The notes under the pieces: model-generated | Told to the model about the DNA's origin: nothing | The model's database searches: none | The model's input: only the letters and a program-made list of their open reading frames with translations | Made by a program: the position numbers and the translations under genes | From: Solirubrobacterales bacterium | Lineage (GTDB): Bacteria > Actinomycetota > Thermoleophilia > Solirubrobacterales > Solirubrobacteraceae | Assembly (NCBI GenBank): GCA_003132505.1 | Contig: PKXY01000028.1 | Span: forward strand, 183,340 to 247,339 | Reading direction: 5' to 3' | DNA: 64,000 nucleotides | Part shown: piece by piece, positions 17,145 to 25,512 of the stretch | Layout: each line of letters opens with the position of its first letter | Numbering within the stretch: position 1 is the stretch's first letter

Positions 17145-19466
17145 TTACTTTCTAAGAACGGAGCGGTAGAGCGACATGAGCGCTGCTTCCGATGCGCCGG
17201 AGGAGAACTGCTGGGCGCGGACGCGCGCGTTGGCGACGAGATGTTTACGAAGGGCAATATCCGTCCTCAGCCGCCGCAGCGCTTCCGCCAGCGCATCGAC
17301 GTCTCCCGCCGGATAGAGGAGTCCGTCTAGGCCGTCCGTCAGGATCTCACTTGGTCCGCCGCCTGCCGCTGCGATGACCGGGACGCCGGCAAGCATCGCC
17401 TCGACGATGACCTGCCCAAATGGCTCGGGCACGGTAGATGCATGTACGCACACGCTCATGGCGGTTAGCTCGGCCCAGACGTTCTCGCGAAAGCCGCGGA
17501 ATTCGACGCGGTCGGCTATTCCGAGTCTCCGCGTGAGCTCGCGCAGCTCGACGCCGTAATTCGCTTCGGCGTCTCCGAACATCGCGTCACCGACGAGCAC
17601 CGCGGCCTCAGTGCCGCCGCCGAATGCTTGCGCAAACGCCTCGAGAAACACGTGCTGACCCTTCCACGGTGCCACTCGGCCGATCATCCCGGCGACGAAC
17701 GGCCGGTCACTTGCCGCCGTGACTCGCGTCGGCGGCTGGGTGATCGGATCGTGGATAACCGAATAGATCACCCGCGTGCGCTCCGGCGCCGACGGCAAGG
17801 TTCTCTTGGTCGCCTGCGAATTCGCCACGACGCCGTCAGGGAGGGTTGCGATCAGGGCGCGGATGAGCGGTACCGCTGGGCGTGGGAGATAGTCCGGCGC
17901 GATGCGATCACGGACGTGCCACACCGCGGGCACCCTGGCGAGGCGGGCAGCCAGTGAGCCGTAAATTCCCGCCTTCAGCGTATTCGTGTGGACGAGGTCG
18001 GGCCGGATCGCTCGCAGCCGACGAGCCAGTCGGAATGTGTATGTCGTGGTATCGAGGAAGGCGATAATCGGCACACGTCCAACGGCGACCCGATCCTTGC
18101 GCAGATCCCTCGTGCGCTCACGCATCGGCAGCACCTCGACCGACACGCCCGAGGCCAGCAGTCGCGCCACGAGCGGCCCATCCTCGGCCAGGATGACGTG
18201 GGCGTCAACGTCATCGAGCGCGTCGATCAGTCTCGCGAGCGCGATCTCCCCTCCGGACAGCTGCGCGACATGTCCGACGTAGACCACGCGGAGCTTCTGC
18301 GGGCCCTCGCCTAACAGACCGGTGTACAGCGCTCGGTGGCGCTCAGCGACGAGGTTCCAGCTGTGTCGCGTGGCCCATTCGCGTGTCACGTAGCGATCGG
18401 GGAGCTCGCCTCTCTCGGCCGCAACGAGCCTTTCTGCCAGCGCGTCGGGGTCGCCCGGCGTAACGATCAGGCTTGCGTCCAGTCCCGCCAGCGCTTCGGG
18501 GAGGCCGCCGACGCGTGTCGCGATCGTCGGTGTGCCAGCGGCGGCCGCCTCGAGGACGACGAGACCGAAGCCTTCGCAGGAGAGAGAGGGAACGACGTTC
18601 ACGTCGGCAGCCCGGTAGAGATTCGCGAGCTCCTCGTCACTGATCCTTCCGAGCAACCTGACCGTCTCGGCGAGGCCGCTCGCCGCGACCTGTTCGCTGA
18701 GCGCGCCGCTCATCTTGCCAGTGCCGGCAATCAGGAGGTGGGGGGGTCGTGCGCTCGTGTCGTCGCCGTCGGCAGCGAGCAGCTGGGCCCAGGCCGTGAG
18801 CAGCAGGCTGAGTCCCATCCGAGGCACCAGACGCCGCGCGCAACACACGACGAACGCGCTCGCGGGCAACGACAGCCGCTCACGCGCCGTGACTCGGTCG
18901 CCGGGGGCAAAGCGGTCGAGATCGACCCCCGGAGCGAGGACCTTGACGCGCCATGGAGAAACGCCGTAGCGCTCGACCAGCACCTGCTTGAAGGCGCCCG
19001 TAAGCGTTACCGCGAGCGTCGCACGCCTATAGACGTAGCGCTCGAGAGCTCTTCGCAGCCTCAGCCGCCAGCTCGAGGCGTCTCCGCTCTCGACATTCTC
19101 GTCAGCCCATGGACCTTGAAAGTGAACGACAAGCGGCTTGCCGCGAAAGGCACCCAGCAGCAGGGGCAGGAAGGCGTAGAGCGCGAAGTGCGCATCGACG
19201 ATCGACGCGCCTCGGGCCTCCTTGCGGATCACGCGGGTCAGCGCCCACAGCCGGATCGCAAGCGGCCGACCGTGTGCGGAAACCGTGCGAACCCGGTCGC
19301 TGTCGGCGAGTCCTTGCCCGCCTACGACCACGGCCCGCGCTGCGGGCAGATATTCGAAGAGCTCACGGAAATAGCGATTGAGACCGCCGGTCTGCTCAGG
19401 GAACCAGCCCAAGCCGATCATCAGCACGTTGAACGGCTCCGGCTCGCGTCGGGGCGACTGTGTCAT
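17145..19466 (-). CDS. Bifunctional protein with two tandem GT4 glycosyltransferase domains
   Basis: Two complete GT-B glycosyltransferases are fused in one 773-residue chain. The first (about residues 10-385) has MIGLGWFPEQTGGLNRYFRE, VLAPGVDLDRF and EGFGLVVLEAAAAGTPTIA. The second (about 395-773) restarts with VVYVGHVAQLSGGEIALARL, has GRVAPWKGQHVFLEAF, and ends with EPFGQVIVEAMLAGVPVIA. Both E-x7-E motifs are intact, so two successive sugars may be added. ATG 19466 is preferred; the frame extends to a GTG at 19508. Single-domain GT4 enzymes are about 370-400 residues, so this is a true fusion. Confidence 0.9.
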   Translation of the reverse strand: MTQSPRREPEPFNVLMIGLGWFPEQTGGLNRYFRELFEYLPAARAVVVGGQGLADSDRVRTVSAHGRPLAIRLWALTRVIRKEARGASIVDAHFALYAFLPLLLGAFRGKPLVVHFQGPWADENVESGDASSWRLRLRRALERYVYRRATLAVTLTGAFKQVLVERYGVSPWRVKVLAPGVDLDRFAPGDRVTARERLSLPASAFVVCCARRLVPRMGLSLLLTAWAQLLAADGDDTSARPPHLLIAGTGKMSGALSEQVAASGLAETVRLLGRISDEELANLYRAADVNVVPSLSCEGFGLVVLEAAAAGTPTIATRVGGLPEALAGLDASLIVTPGDPDALAERLVAAERGELPDRYVTREWATRHSWNLVAERHRALYTGLLGEGPQKLRVVYVGHVAQLSGGEIALARLIDALDDVDAHVILAEDGPLVARLLASGVSVEVLPMRERTRDLRKDRVAVGRVPIIAFLDTTTYTFRLARRLRAIRPDLVHTNTLKAGIYGSLAARLARVPAVWHVRDRIAPDYLPRPAVPLIRALIATLPDGVVANSQATKRTLPSAPERTRVIYSVIHDPITQPPTRVTAASDRPFVAGMIGRVAPWKGQHVFLEAFAQAFGGGTEAAVLVGDAMFGDAEANYGVELRELTRRLGIADRVEFRGFRENVWAELTAMSVCVHASTVPEPFGQVIVEAMLAGVPVIAAAGGGPSEILTDGLDGLLYPAGDVDALAEALRRLRTDIALRKHLVANARVRAQQFSSGASEAALMSLYRSVLRK

Positions 19467-19656
19467 GGGATACTCGGGCCGTGTCGTTGGGCGACCGAGA
19501 GCGCACAATGCATGCTAGGACTGCTCAGTCGCGCTATCCGCGCCGGGAGCCTGTGAGGATAACGGCCGTACGTGTTGCGAGCCGGAACAGCGTTCGCCGC
19601 CGCGCGCCGTCTTGCTGGCCGGGCAGGAGCCGCAGCCGCGGCACGGCGATCGAGTA

Positions 19657-20679
19657 GTGGTGGATCGCGAGAACCAGCCGCTGAGTCGTGCGCCGGCGGA
19701 CGTCGCGAATGCTGCGGACGATCACGCGGTCTACGCGTTCGGCGTGAAGATCACTGGGCTGCCTGCTCTGCCGGCCTCGCCTGAGCCGCCTCGAGCCGGC
19801 TCCCCGCGCACGGTTGCGCTCCGGACCGTGCCGAAAGCCGACATCGATGCGCGCTGGCAGGCTCGAGCGAGCCGGCGTCTAATTGACCGCCGCTGGCCGG
19901 ACGGGCGACTGTTTCTCGCTATTGATGAGGACCACCGAGTCGGGTATCGGATCGACGCGCCCGAGATCGGCGTACATCTGGTGAACGCCACGGGTACCGA
20001 GGTGCTGTTGCCCGAGCCCGAGGGACCGGACTGGTTCTGGCAGCGGCTCTTGTTCGCCCAGACGCTTCCGATCGCGGCGACGTTGCAGGGGCTCGCTCTC
20101 TTTCACGCGAGCGCGGTGCGTATCGGGGACCAGGCGGTGGCGGTGGCGGCGCCCTCGGGAACCGGCAAGAGCTCCACTGCCGCGCACCTCGTCGCACAGG
20201 GCGCCGAGTTCTTCACCGACGACGTGTTGGCTGTGGATCTCGTTGCGAACAAGCTGCTGGCGTTCGCTGGGCCACGGTTCACCAACATCGAGGAGCACGA
20301 GGTTCGCGCCGTCGAGGCCGACCGACGCGAGGCCCTCGGGCGGCTGCTCGGCGAGAGCAGCAAGCAGCATCATCTTCCACCGCCGGTCTCTGAGACGAGC
20401 TTGCCCCTCGCGGCGCTCTACCTGCTGCAGCGAGAGCGCGATGTGGACGAGATCCGTGTGGAGGAGTTCGATCGCTCAGGGACAGGCGCGCTCCTTGCCA
20501 GTGCGTTTATCCCGCACCTCTGCACGGAGGAGCGTCTCGCGCAGCATCTTGAGCTGTGCGGCCTGATGGCTAGCTCAGGCCAGGTCTACAGGCTTCGGGC
20601 GCCGCTCAGGGGTTCGGCTGCGGCTGTCGCGACGGCTGTGATCGACGACGCGCGGCGGCGACTGCCGCGTGATCGTTAA
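19657..20679 (+). CDS. HPr-kinase-like protein of a lasso-peptide cluster (putative lasso peptide kinase)
   Basis: A serine-kinase-like protein related to HPr kinase/phosphorylase. The N-terminal part begins YAFGVKITGLPALP, normal for the cluster-associated family. The P-loop APSGTGKSS sits near residue 170, followed by AEFFTDDVLAVDL, the acidic metal motif. Relatives in paeninodin-type clusters phosphorylate the C-terminal Ser of the lasso precursor; here the precursor ends Y-S-G, with Ser second to last. GTG 19657 is my choice among weak starts (TTG 19612 is the longest). Its 3' end overlaps the convergent regulator gene by 105 bases. Confidence 0.75.
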   Translation: MVDRENQPLSRAPADVANAADDHAVYAFGVKITGLPALPASPEPPRAGSPRTVALRTVPKADIDARWQARASRRLIDRRWPDGRLFLAIDEDHRVGYRIDAPEIGVHLVNATGTEVLLPEPEGPDWFWQRLLFAQTLPIAATLQGLALFHASAVRIGDQAVAVAAPSGTGKSSTAAHLVAQGAEFFTDDVLAVDLVANKLLAFAGPRFTNIEEHEVRAVEADRREALGRLLGESSKQHHLPPPVSETSLPLAALYLLQRERDVDEIRVEEFDRSGTGALLASAFIPHLCTEERLAQHLELCGLMASSGQVYRLRAPLRGSAAAVATAVIDDARRRLPRDR

Positions 20680-21273
20680 GATCCCGCTGCCCAGCCCCTG
20701 CTGGGTGTCGAGGATGAGCGCCGCCGCCTCTTTGCGAGTGTGAACGCCCAGGCGCCGGAACGCCGAAAAGAGATGGCTCTTGACCGTGCTTTCGGCGACG
20801 AACAGCTGGTCGGCGATCTCGCGGTTACTGAAGCCCAGGACCACGAGGGCAAGGATCTGCTTTTCGCGCTTGGTCAGTACGGGCTTGGCGATCGCGGTTC
20901 GCAGGGAAATGGGGACGACCAGCTGACCGGCGGCTACGGCCATGGCGGTCGCTGCGATCGCTCCCAGATCCTGGGCAAACACGACCCCGGCTGCGCCGGC
21001 GGCCAATGCCCGCCGGGCCTCGGCGCTGTCACGTCCGGGTACAACGGCGACGCAGCGCGCGAGGTTCCCCCGCGCTGCGCCACGGGTCAGCTGCCGAGCG
21101 TCGCACACGAGCACCTCGCGCGAGTCCTCGGGCAACGCATCGTCGCGAGGGCCTACAACTGTCGTCCCCGCGTGCCGCAGGAATCGCACCGCCTCGGCGC
21201 GAATGCCTAGATCTTCGATCCAGACGCGTACCTCGAGAAGCGTCTCGCCGTTGCCGCCGTTCACGGAACGCAC
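20575..21273 (-). CDS. LuxR-type response regulator
   Basis: A two-domain transcription regulator. The N-terminal half has a receiver-like pattern (VRVWIEDLGIRAEAVRFL, then EVLVCDARQL with a candidate phosphoacceptor Asp). The C-terminal half is a GerE/LuxR helix-turn-helix, LTKREKQILALVVLGFSNRE followed by STVKSHLFSAFRRLGV. GTG 21273 is the most likely start; the frame continues upstream to 21336. It follows the lasso precursor on the same strand, 85 bases beyond its stop, and may control the cluster. No sensor kinase gene is adjacent. Confidence 0.8.
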   Translation of the reverse strand: MRSVNGGNGETLLEVRVWIEDLGIRAEAVRFLRHAGTTVVGPRDDALPEDSREVLVCDARQLTRGAARGNLARCVAVVPGRDSAEARRALAAGAAGVVFAQDLGAIAATAMAVAAGQLVVPISLRTAIAKPVLTKREKQILALVVLGFSNREIADQLFVAESTVKSHLFSAFRRLGVHTRKEAAALILDTQQGLGSGILTITRQSPPRVVDHSRRDSRSRTPERRPKPVDLA

Positions 21274-21315
21274 CCCGGCAGTATCACGGGGTGAACTACA
21301 ACGGTCAATATTGCG

Positions 21316-21347
21316 CCGGGGAGCTGCGAAACGCAATCAGACCCCGG
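21316..21347 (-). terminator. Weak hairpin after the lasso precursor
   Basis: CCGGGG and CCCCGG arms enclose a 20-base loop that can itself form a short inner stem, 11 bases downstream of the precursor stop. There is no T-run, so it may attenuate or protect the short precursor message rather than terminate it. Confidence 0.35.
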
Positions 21348-21358
21348 GCGACGACTAC

Positions 21359-21520
21359 CTACCCGGAGTAGCCGAGGTGTCCAGTCGTACCGAGCGGGAC
21401 GTCGGAAAGGTCGTTCGCGGAGCTCGTCGCCGTGACCTCGGCAAGAGTGCCGTAGTCGACGATCGCCGGAGCGACGTACTCGTTCTTTTCGTCGTTGGGG
21501 GTCTCTTCGTTCCTATCCAT
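21359..21520 (-). CDS. Lasso peptide precursor
   Basis: A 53-residue peptide starting at ATG 21520 with a strong AAAGGAG site eight bases upstream. The leader holds the lasso recognition motif Y-x2-P-x-I-x3-G-x5-T: YVAPAIVDYG-TLAEVT, residues 15-30. If the last motif Thr (T30) is position -2, the core runs from T32 to G53 (22 residues) and begins TSSANDLSD. This gives a nine-residue ring closed between the T32 amino group and D40. The tail ends LGYSG. Core start at S34 with a seven-residue ring is a less likely reading. The gene is downstream of the cyclase with a 101-base gap. Confidence 0.88.
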   Translation of the reverse strand: MDRNEETPNDEKNEYVAPAIVDYGTLAEVTATSSANDLSDVPLGTTGHLGYSG

Positions 21521-21621
21521 CGCTGTCTCCTTTGTCGGTGACCCGACAGGCAATGTAGCGGCTATGGATGCCCGCGGAGGCTGAAAAAAGGCTGAATACT
21601 GTGGCACCCGCCGGCTGCTCA

Positions 21622-23493
21622 TCAGAGCTCGGTGTACCGTCCAGCGGGGGGCTCGTGCGCGTCGATGAAGTCCTGACAGAACCCAGCATCCTCGAGCGAG
21701 CGAATCGCGATCTCGCCCGTCAGGCCTAGCCACATTGCTAGGACCCAAAACTTCCAGCCCGCTTGGCCGATTGGCGTCGGGCGCTGCATCGCCTCGAGCA
21801 TCCAGTCTCGATCGACGTACTCGTATATGCGAGCGTCGGACCGCTGGAGCAGCAGACGGATTGCGGCGAGATCCGGCCCGCTCAGGGTTTGGTGGTAGAA
21901 GGGTCGCAGGCTGCTCTTCTTCACTTCAAGGCGCACGCTGTCCGGCAGGTCACCGGCGACGCTCTCACGGGCAAGGGACCGATTGATGCCCCCGTAGGCG
22001 AGCTCGGGGGGCATCTGCAGCGAAAGCTCCACGAGATCAACATCGAGGAGTGGCGGACGCATCCGTAGGCCCAGGTCGCGGCCGCGATGACCGATGTACT
22101 CCGTGAGCCCGCCGCGCAGCGTCGTCAGCTGGTGAGCGCGGTAGCGCCACCACAGCGGACCTTCGCCAGTCTGCGTCCAAGCTAGGTGATCGTCGTTCTC
22201 CAGGAACATCTCCAGGCGGTCGCGTCGTAACCAGGCGGGCAGATGGCGGGCGGGATCACCTCGGAGGCGCAGCCGATGCTCCAGTGCCGAGGGGAGGAGC
22301 GGACGCACCGCGTACTCGCGCAGGTAACTCCACAGCTCGCTTCGAGGCGGCAGTCCGGCTTGGTCTGGCAGCGTCGCAAGCAGCCGCATCGCCGCGCGCA
22401 GGTGACCACCGCGAACGCGATCGGCTATCAAATAGGGGCTGAAGCCGAACAACTCATCGCCACCCTGACCGTCGAGCATCCCGCGCACGCCGTCGTGAGC
22501 CGCGCGCTCGAGGAGGGGGCGCTCGAGCAGGTACCCAGGCCCGGCGCATGGAATGCCCCAATCGCGTTGATACGCCATGATCAGGCGAACGTTGCCGACG
22601 GGCTGTACGTGGAGTAGGTGATTCGGCAGCCCACGCGCGACGACGAGATCTCGCACTCGCGCGGACTCGTCGATCGCGGGATCTTCTGGAAAGCCTGCGG
22701 AATACGTTCGCAGTTGATCGGGCGTCTCGCGTTCGCTCGCCGCGACCCCGGTCACCGCGGACGAGTCAAAGCCGCCGCTGAGAATCACCCCCGTCGTTTC
22801 CCCTGGTGTGGTCCGGCTTCGCACGGCCTGCACCAGCGCCGAGCGCATCTGATCGACCAACTCGGCGCGTGACGCGCGCAGCGGCTCGCGGTAGACCGGT
22901 TGCCACCAGCGGCGCAGCGTGATGCCGCCGTGCTCGAAGACGATCGCATGGGCTCCCGGAAGACGCTCAACGCCACGAGCAAACGTCTCGGCTCCCGGCG
23001 CGAAGCGGCAAGCAAGCCACGTAATCGCCTTGACAGGGTCCACCTCGGGCGGACTGGGAAGCGTGCGCAGCAGCGTGCGCATGCTCGTGGCGGCGATCAG
23101 CCGACCATCGGCGCGCCATACGTACCACGGTTGCACCGCGAAGTGGTCCGTAGCGAGCAAACCGCGACGCCGAGCCGGGTCCCAGACGACGATCGCGAAC
23201 GTTCCACGCAGGCGCGCGAGCGCTTCCAGATCCCAGGCACTGTAGGCCAGCGCCACAAGCTCAACGGACTCTGTGCCAGGGCTGACGCGTAACGCGCGGC
23301 ATAGCTCGGAGCGGTTGAACAGCTCACCTTCGAGTGCACAAAGTAACGTGCCCGCCGCGCCGGTCTGCACGGGCGGCGTATACGCGAGTTGAAACGCCTC
23401 GGCGCGAATGATCTCGGGTTCGATCGGCGCAAAGGCGTCGGCGAGAAGCGCGTCGTCGACGCGTCCGCTGGGATCGAAGCTGACCGCGATCAA
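21622..23493 (-). CDS. Lasso peptide macrolactam synthetase (asparagine-synthetase-like cyclase)
   Basis: A 623-residue AsnB homologue that would adenylate the core Asp side chain and close the ring. The N-terminal glutaminase-like half starts MIAVSFDPSG, without Cys at position 2, so it is not a glutamine-dependent asparagine synthetase; this is normal for lasso cyclases. The PP-loop ILSGGFDSSAV is near residue 239, MLDGQGGDELFGF about 90 residues later, and KKSSLRPFYHQTL near the C-terminus. It lies between the leader-binding protein and the precursor on the same strand, as expected for this pathway. Confidence 0.92.
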   Translation of the reverse strand: MIAVSFDPSGRVDDALLADAFAPIEPEIIRAEAFQLAYTPPVQTGAAGTLLCALEGELFNRSELCRALRVSPGTESVELVALAYSAWDLEALARLRGTFAIVVWDPARRRGLLATDHFAVQPWYVWRADGRLIAATSMRTLLRTLPSPPEVDPVKAITWLACRFAPGAETFARGVERLPGAHAIVFEHGGITLRRWWQPVYREPLRASRAELVDQMRSALVQAVRSRTTPGETTGVILSGGFDSSAVTGVAASERETPDQLRTYSAGFPEDPAIDESARVRDLVVARGLPNHLLHVQPVGNVRLIMAYQRDWGIPCAGPGYLLERPLLERAAHDGVRGMLDGQGGDELFGFSPYLIADRVRGGHLRAAMRLLATLPDQAGLPPRSELWSYLREYAVRPLLPSALEHRLRLRGDPARHLPAWLRRDRLEMFLENDDHLAWTQTGEGPLWWRYRAHQLTTLRGGLTEYIGHRGRDLGLRMRPPLLDVDLVELSLQMPPELAYGGINRSLARESVAGDLPDSVRLEVKKSSLRPFYHQTLSGPDLAAIRLLLQRSDARIYEYVDRDWMLEAMQRPTPIGQAGWKFWVLAMWLGLTGEIAIRSLEDAGFCQDFIDAHEPPAGRYTEL

Positions 23494-23599
23494 CGTCGAA
23501 GCTCTCTGCCGTAAGCGGGTCTCGCGAGGAAGCTCAGCCGCATCGGTTGCGGAACGAGCCGCCGGCCGGGCGTCAGCGTCGCTGAGGCGCGCGGCGGAA

Positions 23600-23908
23600 T
23601 CAGGGCCCCGACGGAGAAGCCTCGATCAGGCCACGAGCAAGCAACTCGCGGCACAGCGTGTCGAGGTCAGCGCCGATCTGCGCCCGCGGACGGCGGTATT
23701 CGTTTGACAGCTGGCTCGCTGCGGCGCCGATGTCACCGAGCTCGTCCAGGACCTTGAGCATCCGGCCGGCCGTCGGGTTGAGACCGTGGTAGATGCCCGT
23801 ATTGAGATTGAGGACCACGGTCTCGGCGGCAAAGTCGCGGTAGACCACGTGCTGGGGCACGCGGACCGCGGTCGGCAGTTCTGCGAGTGGGATTTCGGAC
23901 GCTTTCAT
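23600..23908 (-). CDS. PqqD-family leader-binding protein (lasso B1/RRE)
   Basis: A 102-residue PqqD-like RiPP recognition element that binds the precursor leader and presents it to the protease and cyclase. Visible features: VRVPQHVVYRDFAAETVVLN (the beta-strand platform), NTGIYHGLNPTAGRMLKVLD and the C-terminal helix LDTLCRELLARGLIEA. ATG 23908 is chosen because homology begins there; the frame is open to 24061 but that part is not family-like. It lies 106 bases upstream of the cyclase in the same direction. Confidence 0.88.
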   Translation of the reverse strand: MKASEIPLAELPTAVRVPQHVVYRDFAAETVVLNLNTGIYHGLNPTAGRMLKVLDELGDIGAAASQLSNEYRRPRAQIGADLDTLCRELLARGLIEASPSGP

Positions 23909-24035
23909 GGTCGCCAGCGGCACCGCATCACGCCGGGAGCGCACGACAGTGTCGAATTTCAACTTGGCCAGCGATAGTCCTCGGCACGCAACGCACAAGC
24001 CTAGAGCGACGAGCGAACCTCGTTGCGGAGCTTTT

Positions 24036-24073
24036 GTCCCCAAACACGTTGATATCGGCAACTTTGTGGGGAC
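24036..24073. promoter_or_regulatory. Inverted repeat between divergent lasso genes, possible operator
   Basis: GTCCCCA (24036-24042) and TGGGGAC (24067-24073) are perfect 7-base arms spaced by 24 bases, with AAA/TTT continuing the symmetry imperfectly. They lie between the leader-binding gene (start 23908, minus) and the nucleotidyltransferase gene (plus). The arms are about three helical turns apart, which suits binding of a dimeric regulator such as the LuxR-type protein nearby. No function is shown. Confidence 0.35.
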
Positions 24074-24146
24074 TCGAAGTAGTCAGCAGATGATCGCCGC
24101 TGCCGTGGCCCGGCGCTAGAATCGCGCCTTGGCAAGCGAACCGCTG

Positions 24147-25043
24147 ATGCAGTTCCTGCGGTTGACCGCGGGAGCGCCTCGTCAGAGAGCGATCGACGCC
24201 GCGACTGTCGAAGCAGCGGTCAAGTTCGCATCTACAAGTATCACCGCCGTATTGCTGAAAGGTCCCGTTACGGTTCAATGGCTTTACGGTGACGGGGAGC
24301 CGCGCTGGTACGCCGACTGTGACCTCCTTCTGTCCGAGGCCGAGCTCGATCCGGCCGGAGCGGTACTGACCAGTCTCGACTACTCCCGCCGTCCGCGTGC
24401 TCCCGAGGACCCGGCATTGCTCGCCGACGAGCACTCAGTCGTGTGGTTCCGCGAGCGAGACGAGATGGAGATCGAGCTGCACTGGACACTGGTGGGGCTC
24501 GAGGCCTCGCATCAATCGACGTGGGAGACCCTGTCCCGCGAGACGCTACCGATCACCGTCAACGACCTGCAGATGCAGAGCCTAGGCGAGCCTGGGCGGG
24601 CGCTTCACCTAGCGTTGCATCTGGCGCAGCACGGGACCACGATGCACCAGGCCGTCGAGGATCTCAGGCGAGGCATCGCGCTACTCAGCTTCGATGTCTG
24701 GACCGCCGCGCGCGAACTCAGCGCCCGGCTCGGCGGCGACGCCGCGTTCGCCGCGGGCTTACGCGCCTGTCCGGGAGGCGACGAGCTAGCCGGGCGGCTG
24801 CAGCTGCCGCCGGCGACGCTGTACTGGACGTTGCGGGCTCAGGGAGCACCGCGCGGCGCGTTGCGTTTGCACATGCTCACGGACGCCGCCGGATGGCGCG
24901 AGCGGTGGGAGATCCTCGGCAACGGCCTTTCGCGCTATCGAGAGTTCAGCGAGGAGCGACGGCAACTGAGTGGCTTGTCTCGTATCCGCGCGAGCGTCAC
25001 GGACCTGGTCGCCGCGCTGCGCGCGGTCGCGCGCTCACGCTAG
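24147..25043 (+). CDS. Nucleotidyltransferase-family protein of the lasso cluster
   Basis: A protein of about 298 residues related to the nucleotidyltransferase-like family (NTP_transf_5) that often accompanies lasso clusters. ITAVLLKGPVTVQWLYG and RWYADCDLLLSEAEL form the G-to-DxD region, followed by EIELHWTLVG. Its role in relatives is not well settled; modification of the peptide is a suggestion only. ATG 24147 is preferred over TTG 24129. It lies on the opposite strand and splits the minus-strand lasso operon in two. Confidence 0.75.
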   Translation: MQFLRLTAGAPRQRAIDAATVEAAVKFASTSITAVLLKGPVTVQWLYGDGEPRWYADCDLLLSEAELDPAGAVLTSLDYSRRPRAPEDPALLADEHSVVWFRERDEMEIELHWTLVGLEASHQSTWETLSRETLPITVNDLQMQSLGEPGRALHLALHLAQHGTTMHQAVEDLRRGIALLSFDVWTAARELSARLGGDAAFAAGLRACPGGDELAGRLQLPPATLYWTLRAQGAPRGALRLHMLTDAAGWRERWEILGNGLSRYREFSEERRQLSGLSRIRASVTDLVAALRAVARSR

Positions 25044-25065
25044 GCGCCGTGCGGCCGCGAGCACA

Positions 25066-25512
25066 TCAAAGTTCGGCGAATCGCTGGTAGTCGGCCGATC
25101 CCGGCGGCAGAAGCGCCACGCCGTCATGCTCGACCCACGCATGGCCGCCGAAGTCGGGCTCCGCACGCGCGGCGATCACGACGATGCTTTGGAGGGAGCG
25201 GCGCGCCAGCAGCTTGTCGAGCACCAGTGAGCGCACCAGACAGCGGTTGTCGGTCGGGAGGAAGGTCAGGGTCCTCGCGACCGCTCGTGCGAGCTGCCGG
25301 GCCAGCGGATAGTCGCTACGTCGGTTGTTGACATTGCCGCGAAGTTGCCCCACGACCGTTTGGATGTCCGCCCGGCGCATCCGCCAGCGGACGACCGTGT
25401 ACGCGCCGAGGATCTCCACGACGAGGCTCAGCTTGTCGGTTCTGGTGAGCGGCGTCAGTCGCTCCGCATCCGTGGCGCTCACCGGTGGCTGCCGCTGCTC
25501 CGTCACCGTCAA
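25066..25512 (-). CDS. Lasso peptide B2 leader peptidase (transglutaminase-like)
   Basis: A 148-residue cysteine protease of the lasso B2 family, which cleaves the leader after the B1 protein delivers it. The catalytic Cys is in NRCLVRSLVLDKLLARR and the His in FGGHAWVEHDG. The ending (LLPPGSADYQRFAEL) is also family-like. ATG 25512 overlaps the permease stop as ATGA. It is convergent with the nucleotidyltransferase gene, 22 bases between the stops. Confidence 0.9.
   Translation of the reverse strand: MTVTEQRQPPVSATDAERLTPLTRTDKLSLVVEILGAYTVVRWRMRRADIQTVVGQLRGNVNNRRSDYPLARQLARAVARTLTFLPTDNRCLVRSLVLDKLLARRSLQSIVVIAARAEPDFGGHAWVEHDGVALLPPGSADYQRFAEL

Noticed and set aside
18336..19556. 406-codon plus-strand frame
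   Set aside because: Lies wholly antisense to the fused glycosyltransferase; Arg/Gln/His-rich shadow with no motif.
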